64,000 bases of DNA from Methanomassiliicoccales archaeon (GTDB lineage Archaea > Thermoplasmatota > Thermoplasmata > Methanomassiliicoccales > UBA472): positions 1,221,957 to 1,285,956 of the forward strand of contig CP058896.1 in the NCBI GenBank assembly GCA_013415865.1, read 5' to 3'. A program made the position numbers and the translations under genes. Below are positions 43,983-52,507 of this stretch, in pieces (within the stretch, counting starts at the first letter, position 1; the number at the start of each line of letters is the position of its first letter). A model generated the notes under the pieces. It was given only the letters and a program-made list of their open reading frames with translations. It was not told where the DNA came from and ran no database searches.

Positions 43983-45238
43983 GCCGATCCCCACTTCTCT
44001 ATCGCCTCTCGCAGCTCGACATGGTCCTTGGCATACTCCTCGACAGGGATCCTAAGGAACCCCGCCTCCACGGCCTGCACCATGGCCCGTGCCCCTCCGC
44101 GGACGCCTCTGGGGTGACCGGACACGCCTCCGCCCGCCTGGCATTGGACGTCGTTTCCTGCGATCCCTATGAGCTTTGGGATCATTCCGGGCTGTAGCCC
44201 ACCGGAGGCGACCGGCATGACCGGTCTATAAGGGAGCTCTTTGGTCAGGCATACATCCCTGTTCATAAGGTCCTCGGAAGGGTCCCCCTTCATCTTTCCC
44301 ACACCGAAGGTGCCTATGTGGAGCGCATCCCCTCCGCACATCCGCACAAGCTCAGCGAAGACCCTCATCGATATCCCATGGTCCTTGTTCCTTGTTATGG
44401 CACCATGCATCGTCCTGTGCACGTGTATCGGGACTTTGATCGAAGGGTCCTCTGCCAGTACCTGGACCGCCCCGAAGCCGCAGGTGATGACGTCAACCAT
44501 TATCTGGGATGCACCCAGCTCTTGTGCCCTTTCAGCGACCTCGAGTATCTGATGCCCGTTGGTAGAGACATTGATGGCATGTACCATTATGTGACCGGTC
44601 TCGCTCCTGACACGGTCGAGGGCATCAGCGATAGCGACGACCCTTTCCTCCAGAGGACAGAACCTCTGGTTCACTAGGGTCTCGTCGTCCTTGCCATTCG
44701 TTAGCCCTCCCATCCCAGCCTCATAGACGTAGTCAGCCGTCTGCTTGGGGCTCAGACCTATCTTTGGCTTCACTATGGTCCCGACGAGCGGTCTTTCTGG
44801 CCTCTTCAATATCTTTCTCAATCCCTCGACCCCGAACTTCGGGCCATTGAACTCCTTCAGCATCGACCTGGGGAATCTGACATCCTCAAGCCGGACGCCT
44901 TCAATGGACTCAAGGCCGAAGAGGTTCCCGGCGACGATGCTGAGGATCTGCGGCACCCCTCCTATGTCAAGGCAGAAGTCCTCCTCAGGAAATGCGATGG
45001 TGGCGATGTCTTCCTTGATATCGATGACCTTTCCCCCCCTTTTCTGGAAGTTCTCCTCCTCGAGGGTGGTGATCTCGGTCCAGGTACCGGTCGACTGTTC
45101 GGTAGCGATGGCCGCCGCGGCCTCTTTCATTGTCATCGTGGAGGTCTTCACCTTGTATGTGCAGATGACATGGCTGTCGACGTCGACCTTCTCTCCCAAT
45201 CTCAGATATCTCTCTGAATACTTCTGTGGCGTTGGCAT
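43979..45238 (-). CDS. rbcL: Ribulose-1,5-bisphosphate carboxylase, form III
   Basis: A 419-residue large subunit. Catalytic residues by spinach number are all visible: Thr65/Trp66 in STGTW (49-53), Asn123 in GNLFG, Lys175/Lys177 in IVKPK (157, 159), carbamylated Lys201 with Asp203/Glu204 in KDDE (183-186), His294/Arg295 in HVHRTMH, His327 and Lys334 in HIGTFGVGKMKG (307, 315), and Ser379 in ASGG. The residues just before KDDE read GGLTNG, not the usual GGxDxx. In archaea this enzyme fixes CO2 on RuBP from nucleotide ribose, giving two 3-phosphoglycerates. ATG at 45238 behind GGAGTG; a GTG overlapping the upstream stop is the alternative. No phosphoribulokinase gene in the window. Confidence 0.94.
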   Translation of the reverse strand: MPTPQKYSERYLRLGEKVDVDSHVICTYKVKTSTMTMKEAAAAIATEQSTGTWTEITTLEEENFQKRGGKVIDIKEDIATIAFPEEDFCLDIGGVPQILSIVAGNLFGLESIEGVRLEDVRFPRSMLKEFNGPKFGVEGLRKILKRPERPLVGTIVKPKIGLSPKQTADYVYEAGMGGLTNGKDDETLVNQRFCPLEERVVAIADALDRVRSETGHIMVHAINVSTNGHQILEVAERAQELGASQIMVDVITCGFGAVQVLAEDPSIKVPIHVHRTMHGAITRNKDHGISMRVFAELVRMCGGDALHIGTFGVGKMKGDPSEDLMNRDVCLTKELPYRPVMPVASGGLQPGMIPKLIGIAGNDVQCQAGGGVSGHPRGVRGGARAMVQAVEAGFLRIPVEEYAKDHVELREAIEKWGSA

Positions 45239-45243
45239 TTCTT

Positions 45244-46167
45244 TCACTCCGTGAATATGGATTCCTGCCCGAACTCCCTGACGATTATCTCGTAGGCGGC
45301 ATAGGGCGGCACAACCCCGATCTCAGTGATGATCGAGTCGATGTACTCTGGCGGGGTGGCATCGAAGACAGGATTGAATATCTTGGTGCCTGGTGGGACC
45401 TCGCCGGGCCTTACGACCTCCCCCTCGTCGCGCTCCTCTATCTCCACAAGCTCTCCATACATCGTTCTTGGAGAGAACTTGAACGTCTCGGCGCATACGT
45501 AAAAGGGGACGCGCGCCTCATGGGCGGCCAAGGCGAGCTGCGATGTACCGATCTTGTTGATCAGCACCCCGTTCGAGCATATAGTGTCTGCGCCTACGAA
45601 TACCGCGTCCACATCTTTCATTACGTGGCGGACCGCCGAGTCGACGATCATGGTCACAGGGACCCCCGCTTTAGAAAGGTCATTCACCGTCAATACCCCC
45701 TGGCGCCAAGGTCTGGATTCCGTGGCATATGCCATCTCGACCTTGCCCTGCCTGTATGCCTCCACGATGGCCATCACCGCGGCCTTGCTGTTGCAATGCG
45801 TGAGCACCTTCGACCCCTTCTTCAATCTGTTCGCGCCCATACGGCCGATGTTCGTCAGGGCCTCGTGCGACCTCTTGACGAAGATGTCAGCGTTCCTGAC
45901 GACCGTTGCTTTGGCAGGTCCCAGGTCCTTCTGTCCGTTCAGACCCTTCAGCACGAACTGTACGGCATTCCATAATGAGATGGCCGTGGGCCTAGAGGAA
46001 AGCAGCATCTCCTTGGCCTCCTGCAAGGACCTCATGAGGCCTTCCACATCATCACCTGAGTAGGCCAGGGCCTCCTCCTTCAGCGCGAGGGCCGCCTGTC
46101 TTGCTATCTCCGCGGCCCCCCGGACCTCCATGCTCTTGATTTTCTCTGTGGCCTCCCTTGCTCTCAT
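45244..46167 (-). CDS. Ribose 1,5-bisphosphate isomerase
   Basis: A 307-residue protein of the eIF2B-alpha/MtnA fold. SMEVRGAAEIARQAALALKE, SRPTAISLWNAV, LTHCNSKAAVMAIVEAYRQG, ESRPWRQG and DAVFVGADTICSNGVLINKIG are typical; the Cys in the HCNS loop and the Asp of FVGAD are the known catalytic positions. It turns ribose 1,5-bisphosphate into RuBP for RuBisCO. Position directly before rbcL and deoA separates it from the related eIF2B subunits and methylthioribose phosphate isomerase. A minus-strand TATA-like AAATTATTAGAAAGG at 46188-46202 predicts a near-leaderless start. Confidence 0.94.
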   Translation of the reverse strand: MRAREATEKIKSMEVRGAAEIARQAALALKEEALAYSGDDVEGLMRSLQEAKEMLLSSRPTAISLWNAVQFVLKGLNGQKDLGPAKATVVRNADIFVKRSHEALTNIGRMGANRLKKGSKVLTHCNSKAAVMAIVEAYRQGKVEMAYATESRPWRQGVLTVNDLSKAGVPVTMIVDSAVRHVMKDVDAVFVGADTICSNGVLINKIGTSQLALAAHEARVPFYVCAETFKFSPRTMYGELVEIEERDEGEVVRPGEVPPGTKIFNPVFDATPPEYIDSIITEIGVVPPYAAYEIIVREFGQESIFTE

Positions 46168-46187
46168 CGCGGCTCTATTGGACTAAC

Positions 46188-46202
46188 CCTTTCTAATAAT
46201 TT
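46188..46202 (-). promoter_or_regulatory. TATA box of the AMP pathway operon
   Basis: On the minus strand AAATTATTAGAAAGG lies between the polX stop (46228) and the isomerase ATG (46167). Its centre is about 29 bases from the ATG, so transcription would start within a few bases of translation. It suggests that the three-gene operon is transcribed apart from polX. Confidence 0.45.
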
Positions 46203-46227
46203 CTGCGCTGGTCCTCCATACGTTTCT

Positions 46228-47925
46228 TTAGAAAATATCGGGCATCGGTCTGGTATTGGCGACCCTGTCCTTGGTGACGAGGCCCCGCCTGGCCGTAGCG
46301 ACACCATAGAGGATGTTATCAAGATGTGCGACCTTGTGGGAATCGCTGTTGATCACAAGGGTGTTCCCGTTCTCCACGGCGGCCCGGCAGGCCGTTGCAC
46401 CAAGGTCCAGACGGTCCGGGAAGGAATTGACCTCAAGCCAGACCCCTTTTGCCCTGGCCTCGTCCATGATCCTTTCCATATCAATGGCATAGGCCTCCCT
46501 TTGGCCGATCAACCTTCCGGTCGGGTGGGCCAGTATCTTCATTTTATTGTGGCCCATGGCAGTGATCATCCTGCCTGTCATCTCGGCCTCGGTCATCCTG
46601 AACCTGGTGTGCACGGCCCCCACCACATAATCCAATTGGTCCAGCACATCGCTGGGGTAATCCAGCTTGCCTCGGTCATCGATCTCCACCTCGGCGCCGA
46701 TGAACACCTTGAACGGGGCAAGCTCATCCGTAAGACGTTCCGCCACCTTGATGTTCTCCCTGAGCCGTGAAATGTCCAGGCCGTTCGCTATCTTAAGACT
46801 TTGTGAGTGATCGGTTATTCCGATGTACTCGTATCCCCGCGCCTTTGCAGCCAGTACCATCCTTTCGATACTATCGGCACCATCAGATGAATCGGTGTGG
46901 ACATGGAGGTCCCCTTTTATGTCGGACATTTCGACGAGACGAGGAAGTTTATGCTCCTTTGCCATCGCGAGCTCGCCTATGCATTCCCTAATCTCTGGAG
47001 GTATCCAATCCAATCCCAGTGCACCATATATCTCCTTCTCGTCCCGGGATGCGATGACCGTTCCATCTTCCTTCTTGAAAAGCCCGTATTCATTGAGCCG
47101 ATAGCCCTGCCCCATCGCCATCGTCCTCAGTGCGATATTATGCTCCTTTGAGCCAGTGAAATATAGCAGGGCCGCGCCATAGCTCTCGGGGCTTACGACC
47201 CTAAGGTCCACCTGCGCTCCGGTCCTTAGCCTGACCGATGAACGGGTATCCCCTCTTGCCACGACATCCTCCACCTCGGGATAATTGATGAAGGTCTCCG
47301 TGACCTTGGAGGGTTCATCGCTGCCAGCAAGGATATCGATGTCGCCGACGGTCTCTTTCATCCTTCGAAGGCTGCCAGCATAGTCCACCATGCTCAATCC
47401 TCCTTTTTCCTTGAGATAGGCGACCATCCCTACCGCGATAGGGTGTGCATAGCCCAGAAGCATCCTTCCCCGGCTCTTCTCAAGGTACCTGATGCCTTTG
47501 AGGATGTTCTCCTCGGTCCTCTCTCCGAACCCTCTCATTTTCCTTATGCGATGTTCCTCTGCGGCCTGGCGAAGGTCGTTGATATTGGTTATCTTCAGCT
47601 CTTTGTACAATCTCATGACCGTCTTGGGCCCGATATCCGGGACCTCCAGGACCTGCATCAATCCGGCAGGGAACTCCGCCCTGAGCTCGTCCAGGTATCT
47701 CAATCGGCCGGTCTCCACTATCTCCTTGATCTTTCCTTCGATGGCCTCGCCCACTCCTGGAATATCCTTCAGGGCGTTCCTGGCCATTACATCCTTGACA
47801 TCTTCCTGAAGGGTCTCGATATGATAAGCTGCCCTACGATAGGCCTGGGGCTTGAACCTCTCCTCCTTGAGCTCGAGGAGGTCGGCGATCTCGTATAATA
47901 TGCCGGCGACCTTCTGGTTCATCAT
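46228..47925 (-). CDS. polX: PolX-type DNA polymerase/PHP phosphoesterase
   Basis: A 565-residue protein. Two helix-hairpin-helix motifs (IPGVGEAIEGKIKEIV, VPDIGPKTVMRLYKEL) precede a family X nucleotidyltransferase palm (AGSLRRMKETVGDIDILAGS, then QVDLRVVSPESYGAALLYFTGS). The C-terminal PHP domain has GDLHVHTDSSDGA, YIGITDHSQS, GAEVEI, AHPTGR and NSDSHK. Such enzymes fill gaps in base excision repair and carry a PHP-based 3'-5' exonuclease or AP endonuclease. Two ATGs in a row open the frame. Length fits the family. Confidence 0.95.
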   Translation of the reverse strand: MMNQKVAGILYEIADLLELKEERFKPQAYRRAAYHIETLQEDVKDVMARNALKDIPGVGEAIEGKIKEIVETGRLRYLDELRAEFPAGLMQVLEVPDIGPKTVMRLYKELKITNINDLRQAAEEHRIRKMRGFGERTEENILKGIRYLEKSRGRMLLGYAHPIAVGMVAYLKEKGGLSMVDYAGSLRRMKETVGDIDILAGSDEPSKVTETFINYPEVEDVVARGDTRSSVRLRTGAQVDLRVVSPESYGAALLYFTGSKEHNIALRTMAMGQGYRLNEYGLFKKEDGTVIASRDEKEIYGALGLDWIPPEIRECIGELAMAKEHKLPRLVEMSDIKGDLHVHTDSSDGADSIERMVLAAKARGYEYIGITDHSQSLKIANGLDISRLRENIKVAERLTDELAPFKVFIGAEVEIDDRGKLDYPSDVLDQLDYVVGAVHTRFRMTEAEMTGRMITAMGHNKMKILAHPTGRLIGQREAYAIDMERIMDEARAKGVWLEVNSFPDRLDLGATACRAAVENGNTLVINSDSHKVAHLDNILYGVATARRGLVTKDRVANTRPMPDIF

Positions 47926-48090
47926 CGGATGAAGACATTCACCTCATGTGGTCATATTAACTATCATTCTCCGAGCGGCACTGTGGACCAAGATCGATGC
48001 CTCTGAGGAAGGGGGCCCGTCCTCCTCGGCCCAAATTATTAATAATGATACAGCGCAAAGGGAAAAGACCATCAGGATGGCCGAACCTCA

Positions 48091-48831
48091 ATGAAGATAA
48101 CCTTTCTAGGCACCAACGGATGGTATGATACTGCTACAGGCAATACCGTCTGCACCCTTCTCAGCACAAAAGAACGTTATATAGTGCTCGATGCTGGCAA
48201 TGGCATTTGGAAGCTTGATAGATACATGACCTCGGTAAGACCTGTCGACCTCTTCCTAAGCCATTTCCACCTCGACCACACCATCGGGCTCCACACCCTC
48301 GTCAAGTTCAGTTTCATCCCTGAGATGAGGATATTCGGGCAGATCGGCACCTCTCAAGCATTGAACACCCTGGTCAACCTACCTTTCACGGTGCCTTTGG
48401 ACCAGTTGCCGTACAGGGTCGAGGTCAGGGACCTTGAGGAGGGAGAGCACGAGATCGGGTACAAGGTGACCTGCCTGCCGCTGGTCCATGCGTCACCCTG
48501 TTATGGATATCGCTACGAGATCGATGGCAAGGTCATCGCGTACACCACGGACACTGGGCCCTGCGATAACATCGAGAGGCTGGCAAGGGACGCTGACGTG
48601 CTGATAGCAGAGTGTGCCTTCAGAAAAGGCGAGACAAGCGCGAAATGGCCCCATCTGAACCCCGAGACGGCGATAGACATAGCGATACGGTCGGGCTGCA
48701 GGAAGCTGATACTGACGCATTTTGACGCTCATCGTTGGCCAGATCTCCGGGAGAGGCAGAGCATAAAGGATCTCGTGAAGGATTTCAACGGCCTCATCGT
48801 CGCCTTCGATGATGAGCAGGTGGAGATCTGA
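48091..48831 (+). CDS. Metallo-beta-lactamase fold hydrolase, RNase Z-like
   Basis: A 246-residue MBL protein. It begins ITFLGTNGWYDTATGNT, the LGT start of the RNase Z/AtsA group, with the metal motif LSHFHLDHTIGLHTL, LPLVHASPCYGYR, YTTDTGPC and the late LTHFDAHRW. A tRNA 3'-processing RNase Z would have a longer exosite arm, which is not seen, so a phosphodiesterase or other hydrolase role is equally possible. A TATA-like AAATTATTAATAATG at about 48032-48046 lies upstream. Divergent from polX. Confidence 0.88.
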   Translation: MKITFLGTNGWYDTATGNTVCTLLSTKERYIVLDAGNGIWKLDRYMTSVRPVDLFLSHFHLDHTIGLHTLVKFSFIPEMRIFGQIGTSQALNTLVNLPFTVPLDQLPYRVEVRDLEEGEHEIGYKVTCLPLVHASPCYGYRYEIDGKVIAYTTDTGPCDNIERLARDADVLIAECAFRKGETSAKWPHLNPETAIDIAIRSGCRKLILTHFDAHRWPDLRERQSIKDLVKDFNGLIVAFDDEQVEI

Positions 48832-48873
48832 TAGAACCTGCGATTGATTTATCTCATCCTGCTCCCAATTGTT

Positions 48874-50142
48874 ATGTCCGGAGGGGCCGAGTTGGGCGAA
48901 CAGAACCCGTACGAGAACGCGGTCAGGCACGTCGAGCGTGTAGGCAGGATGATAGGTCTCAGCGATTGCATGATAGAGGTGCTGAAAAGGCCACGCAGAG
49001 AGCTGACGGTGAATTTCCCTGTGAAGATGGACGATGGGCGATGGAGGAACTTCACGGGCTTCAGGGTACAGCACAATTCGGCCAGGGGCCCGTGCAAGGG
49101 TGGCATAAGGTATCATCCGAACGTCTCCCTCGATGAGGTCCGGGCTCTGGCCATGTGGATGACCTGGAAGTGCGCTGTGGTGGGCATCCCATATGGCGGT
49201 TCCAAAGGAGGGGTCATCTGCAATCCCAAGGAGATGAGCCGAGGCGAGCTCGAGAGGCTCACGAGGCGCTTCACATCTGAGATCCAGATAATCATAGGGC
49301 CGAAGGCCGACATCCCAGCTCCTGACGTTTACACCGATGCGCAGACGATGGCCTGGGTCATGGACACCTACAGCACCAACGTCGGTTATTCCGTGCTGGG
49401 GGTCGTGACAGGCAAACCCGTGGAGGTCGGAGGGTCCAAGGGAAGGGAGGATGCCACCTCCCGTGGTATAATGTATGTTGCGCAGAGGGCAGCAAAGGCA
49501 AAAGGACTGGACCTCAAAGGCTCGGAGGTCGTGGTACAAGGTTTCGGGAATGTAGGATGGAATACGGCCAGGCTTCTGTCGAAAGAAGCAGGTTGCAAGA
49601 TAATCGCCGTCTCCGATTCCAACGGGGGCATCCTTGACAGGGATGGCCTGGACCCAGTGAAGGTCATGGAGCACAAGCGGCACAACGGTACGGTCGAGGG
49701 ATATGGAAGGTCTGATAAGATCACCAATGAAGAGCTACTCGAACTGGACTGCGACCTGTTGGTCCCGGCGGCGCTCGAGAACCAGATCACACGCGCGAAC
49801 GCGGACAGGATTAAGGCAAGAATGATCGTGGAAGGGGCGAACGGACCGACCACGCCCGATGCCGATGCAATACTTTTTGAAAGAGAGATCATGTTGGTCC
49901 CTGATATTCTGGCCAACGCAGGAGGGGTCACAGCAAGTTATTTTGAGTGGGTGCAGGACCTGCAATACCTCTTTTGGACGGTAGAAGAGGTCAATGGCCG
50001 ATTGAAGCAGATCATGGACGCATCGTTCGACAAGATCCTGGAGCTCTCAAGGCAGAAGAAGGTGGACATGAGGACCGCCGCGAACATCATCGCGATAAAG
50101 GACGTCGCGAGGGCCATTGAGCTCAGAGGGCTTTTCCCTTAG
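48874..50142 (+). CDS. gdhA: Glutamate dehydrogenase
   Basis: A 422-residue hexameric-type GDH. The substrate Lys lies in ARGPCKGGIRYHP and MTWKCAVVGIPYGGSKGG, ADIPAPDVYTDAQTMAW holds the catalytic Asp, and VVQGFGNVGWNTARLL is the NAD(P) fold. It interconverts glutamate with 2-oxoglutarate and ammonia. The ATG at 48874 is preferred to an ATT/ATG-rich upstream reading because the TATA-like GATTTATCTC at 48846-48855 predicts a start of transcription at the ATG itself (leaderless). It ends with TAG. Confidence 0.96.
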   Translation: MSGGAELGEQNPYENAVRHVERVGRMIGLSDCMIEVLKRPRRELTVNFPVKMDDGRWRNFTGFRVQHNSARGPCKGGIRYHPNVSLDEVRALAMWMTWKCAVVGIPYGGSKGGVICNPKEMSRGELERLTRRFTSEIQIIIGPKADIPAPDVYTDAQTMAWVMDTYSTNVGYSVLGVVTGKPVEVGGSKGREDATSRGIMYVAQRAAKAKGLDLKGSEVVVQGFGNVGWNTARLLSKEAGCKIIAVSDSNGGILDRDGLDPVKVMEHKRHNGTVEGYGRSDKITNEELLELDCDLLVPAALENQITRANADRIKARMIVEGANGPTTPDADAILFEREIMLVPDILANAGGVTASYFEWVQDLQYLFWTVEEVNGRLKQIMDASFDKILELSRQKKVDMRTAANIIAIKDVARAIELRGLFP

Positions 50143-50146
50143 AAGG

Positions 50147-50896
50147 TCATCTCCTCGGTTCGCCACGTTTCACGTCAAAGACGTTCTGAAGCTCGTACTC
50201 GATCTGTCTGACCTCAGTAGGCAGCATGCTTCCAGGGTCTGCGGATATGATGAAGACTGACTTATACATATACACCTCGTCCCTGAGCTTCTGTATTGTC
50301 TTCAGGACGCCATTGAAATCGTTGTTGGTGACGAGAAAATTGATCCCGTCCATCATCACCACCGAGGCCCTGTCCTTGTTCGACAGGAAGAATTTTTTTA
50401 TGGTGGTGTAGAGCCCGACAAGGTTGTTCGGCTGTATGGTTATTTCCTTAAGAGGGTCGTCCTGGCAATCAAACTTTGATAACCAGATGAAGTCGCATCC
50501 AGGAGGCACCCTGGACCTCAGCTTGTCAGGATGGTCCCTGCTGACGCAGAGCCCCTTCGCCCCCGATTCGACGACCTCGCGGAATATCCTGAAGACCATC
50601 GACGGCGTCTGCTCTTTTATGAACAGGCATGAGCCTGGTGCCACCCCCCTTTCGATCTCGACGTTCTCCATGGCCCTTTCGGTGATGAGGTCCACGCCTG
50701 TTTCTCTCAGTATCCTGCGCTTCTGTATCAACACCTTATCTGGGACGCAGACCCTCTGGTTCTTGACCACCAACAGCAGCTCAGTGCTGGTATAGCATTT
50801 TTTGGTAGCGAGGCTGATCATCGAATCATAGGCCTCTTTCAGCCCCGCCTCGTAGCCAAGGATGAAGCCCTTTGCGAACTGCTCCTCTTCTGACAT
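50147..50896 (-). CDS. DUF835 family protein
   Basis: A 249-residue protein. The C-terminal 150 residues match DUF835: GLCVSRDHPDKLRSRVPPGC, FIWLSKF, NNLVGLYTTIKKFFLSNK, SVVMMDGINFLVTNNDFNGV and FIISADPGSMLPTEVRQIE. The Walker B-like VVMMDG and RecA-like strand order are seen in this archaeal family, often joined to sensor domains, but no Walker A is present. The N-terminal 90 residues are specific to this protein. Function unknown. Divergent from the Cys-rich protein gene at 51005. Confidence 0.82.
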   Translation of the reverse strand: MSEEEQFAKGFILGYEAGLKEAYDSMISLATKKCYTSTELLLVVKNQRVCVPDKVLIQKRRILRETGVDLITERAMENVEIERGVAPGSCLFIKEQTPSMVFRIFREVVESGAKGLCVSRDHPDKLRSRVPPGCDFIWLSKFDCQDDPLKEITIQPNNLVGLYTTIKKFFLSNKDRASVVMMDGINFLVTNNDFNGVLKTIQKLRDEVYMYKSVFIISADPGSMLPTEVRQIEYELQNVFDVKRGEPRR

Positions 50897-51004
50897 CCCA
50901 TCCCGATGTTAAATAGGCACTTTGGAATATTAATGTATCTTACCTTATCATGGCGGTATTGGATTGCAACGATTAATTACCTGACATCCCATCCTTCCCC
51001 CGCT

Positions 51005-52507
51005 ATGAGGAAATTCCGTCTCCGCGGCGTCAAGAACACGCCGAAGGTGCTCGAAAAAGGCCTTCTCGAAAACGCAAAAAGGCTGGCGGCCGACCCTACG
51101 ATGGTCATTCCCAAATGTTCGGGCGAAGAGTGCCGCAGATGTCGTTTTGCGAAGATAGAGAAAAAGATAATGAAGGTGAACAGGCACAAGGACGATTCCG
51201 ACAAGCTGGTGAAGCTCGCTGGGAAGGGGGATCAGTTCGTCCGGGCCTATGCCGCGGCGATCTCACTGGCGGCGACCGGAAAGGTCCCATATCTCACATC
51301 CGCCCAACTTCCGGGCTTCGGTGAGGTTTCCTTTGCGGTCAGGGGGACGGTCGACAAGGAGAAGCTCATCTCTTTACAACATTTCGATGACCCTGACCTT
51401 CGCCTATTAGCATATTGGGAGATGGCAAGGAAGTGCGACCTCCACATCTATTCTACGGAAAAGGGGCTGTATTGTTCAAGCAACGGACCAATGGCCCCGC
51501 CTGACTATGTGAAAGAGATGACCTCCTCGGTCGAGGAGCTTAGAGAGGACGGGACCTGCGGTCATCCTGGTAACCACATCATCGTCGGATGGCTGTCGGC
51601 CAAGATGACGCTGAGGCTCTGTCGGGAATGCGCCGGGGATTCCAACCTTATCGCTGAACTTTCCTCCCGAATCGCCGCACCAGACCACTCTGATGATTTC
51701 AGGGCAGATGCTGAGATCGGCCTTAGGTGCAATGTCAAGGATTGTGACAAATGCAGAACAAAGGCTGATATCAGCGAGCTTGCCGAGAGATACCGTAAAG
51801 GCGAGCTTAGCGACAAGAGGTTCCTCGAGGAGGCCGAGGCACGATATAAGAAGAAGCTGAAGGAGGTCGGGGGGCTGTTCGTTGCTGGTGACGAATGCTT
51901 CGGCAACGATCATGAGGCCTTCTTAAAAGCGATAAAAGGTAGCGACCTCGAGAAGGAGGTGTTGTCCAAGCTCATCGCGTCGAAGAACGTCTCCATCGTT
52001 TCTGACAGCAATATCGCAGGCAAGATCATCACAGAGCTGTGGCCGGACCACGGGCCGAGCATGTTGGTCTCCGTCGCATCATCTGAGGTCGTCTTCAAGG
52101 TGACCGAGATGAAAGACCTTCAGCCCCCTCAATTGCTCGCTGAGGCCAGAAGGATGGAGCTATCGAAGACCATCGACATGAGCCTGCCGAGCTATACCAA
52201 GCTCGGCGACATCGGCAAAGTATCTGATACCCTGGCCAGGACCTATAAGGCCGAGGGAAAGGAGGCGATGATGCGGGCCATGGACAGGTTCAAAGGGAGG
52301 GACCACAGGACCAAGTCCGTCTGCTACGCGTTCTCAAGGGCGGTGGGCGACACCTCGCGCTCTTGGCAGTTCACGAGGCAGGAGGCCGATTTCGGAGAGT
52401 ATCTGGAACAGTTCGCCAAGGCAATGCTCGAGAGCATCGGGTCCGACTATGACCAGGCCCTGAGGAACATGGTGGCGGCCTCAGGCTCCAATGAGACCGT
52501 TCAATGA
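51005..52507 (+). CDS. Cys-rich protein of unknown function
   Basis: A 500-residue soluble protein that I do not recognise. Three Cys groups look like metal or Fe-S sites: CSGEECRRC (about 38-46), CGHPGNH with CREC (about 185-208) and CNVKDCDKC (about 242-250). The rest is helical and charged; a conserved-looking VSIVSDSNIAGKIITELWP segment lies near 330-350. The frame is open 33 codons upstream, but a TATA-like AACGATTAATTACC at 50969-50982 supports the ATG at 51005. It overlaps no gene and converges on taw2 with no base between. Not a transposase or phage protein by any visible sign. Confidence 0.75.
   Translation: MRKFRLRGVKNTPKVLEKGLLENAKRLAADPTMVIPKCSGEECRRCRFAKIEKKIMKVNRHKDDSDKLVKLAGKGDQFVRAYAAAISLAATGKVPYLTSAQLPGFGEVSFAVRGTVDKEKLISLQHFDDPDLRLLAYWEMARKCDLHIYSTEKGLYCSSNGPMAPPDYVKEMTSSVEELREDGTCGHPGNHIIVGWLSAKMTLRLCRECAGDSNLIAELSSRIAAPDHSDDFRADAEIGLRCNVKDCDKCRTKADISELAERYRKGELSDKRFLEEAEARYKKKLKEVGGLFVAGDECFGNDHEAFLKAIKGSDLEKEVLSKLIASKNVSIVSDSNIAGKIITELWPDHGPSMLVSVASSEVVFKVTEMKDLQPPQLLAEARRMELSKTIDMSLPSYTKLGDIGKVSDTLARTYKAEGKEAMMRAMDRFKGRDHRTKSVCYAFSRAVGDTSRSWQFTRQEADFGEYLEQFAKAMLESIGSDYDQALRNMVAASGSNETVQ

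Noticed and set aside
48493-49683. A 396-residue open frame on the minus strand
   Set aside because: It covers the MBL and glutamate dehydrogenase genes in antisense and has no recognisable domain.
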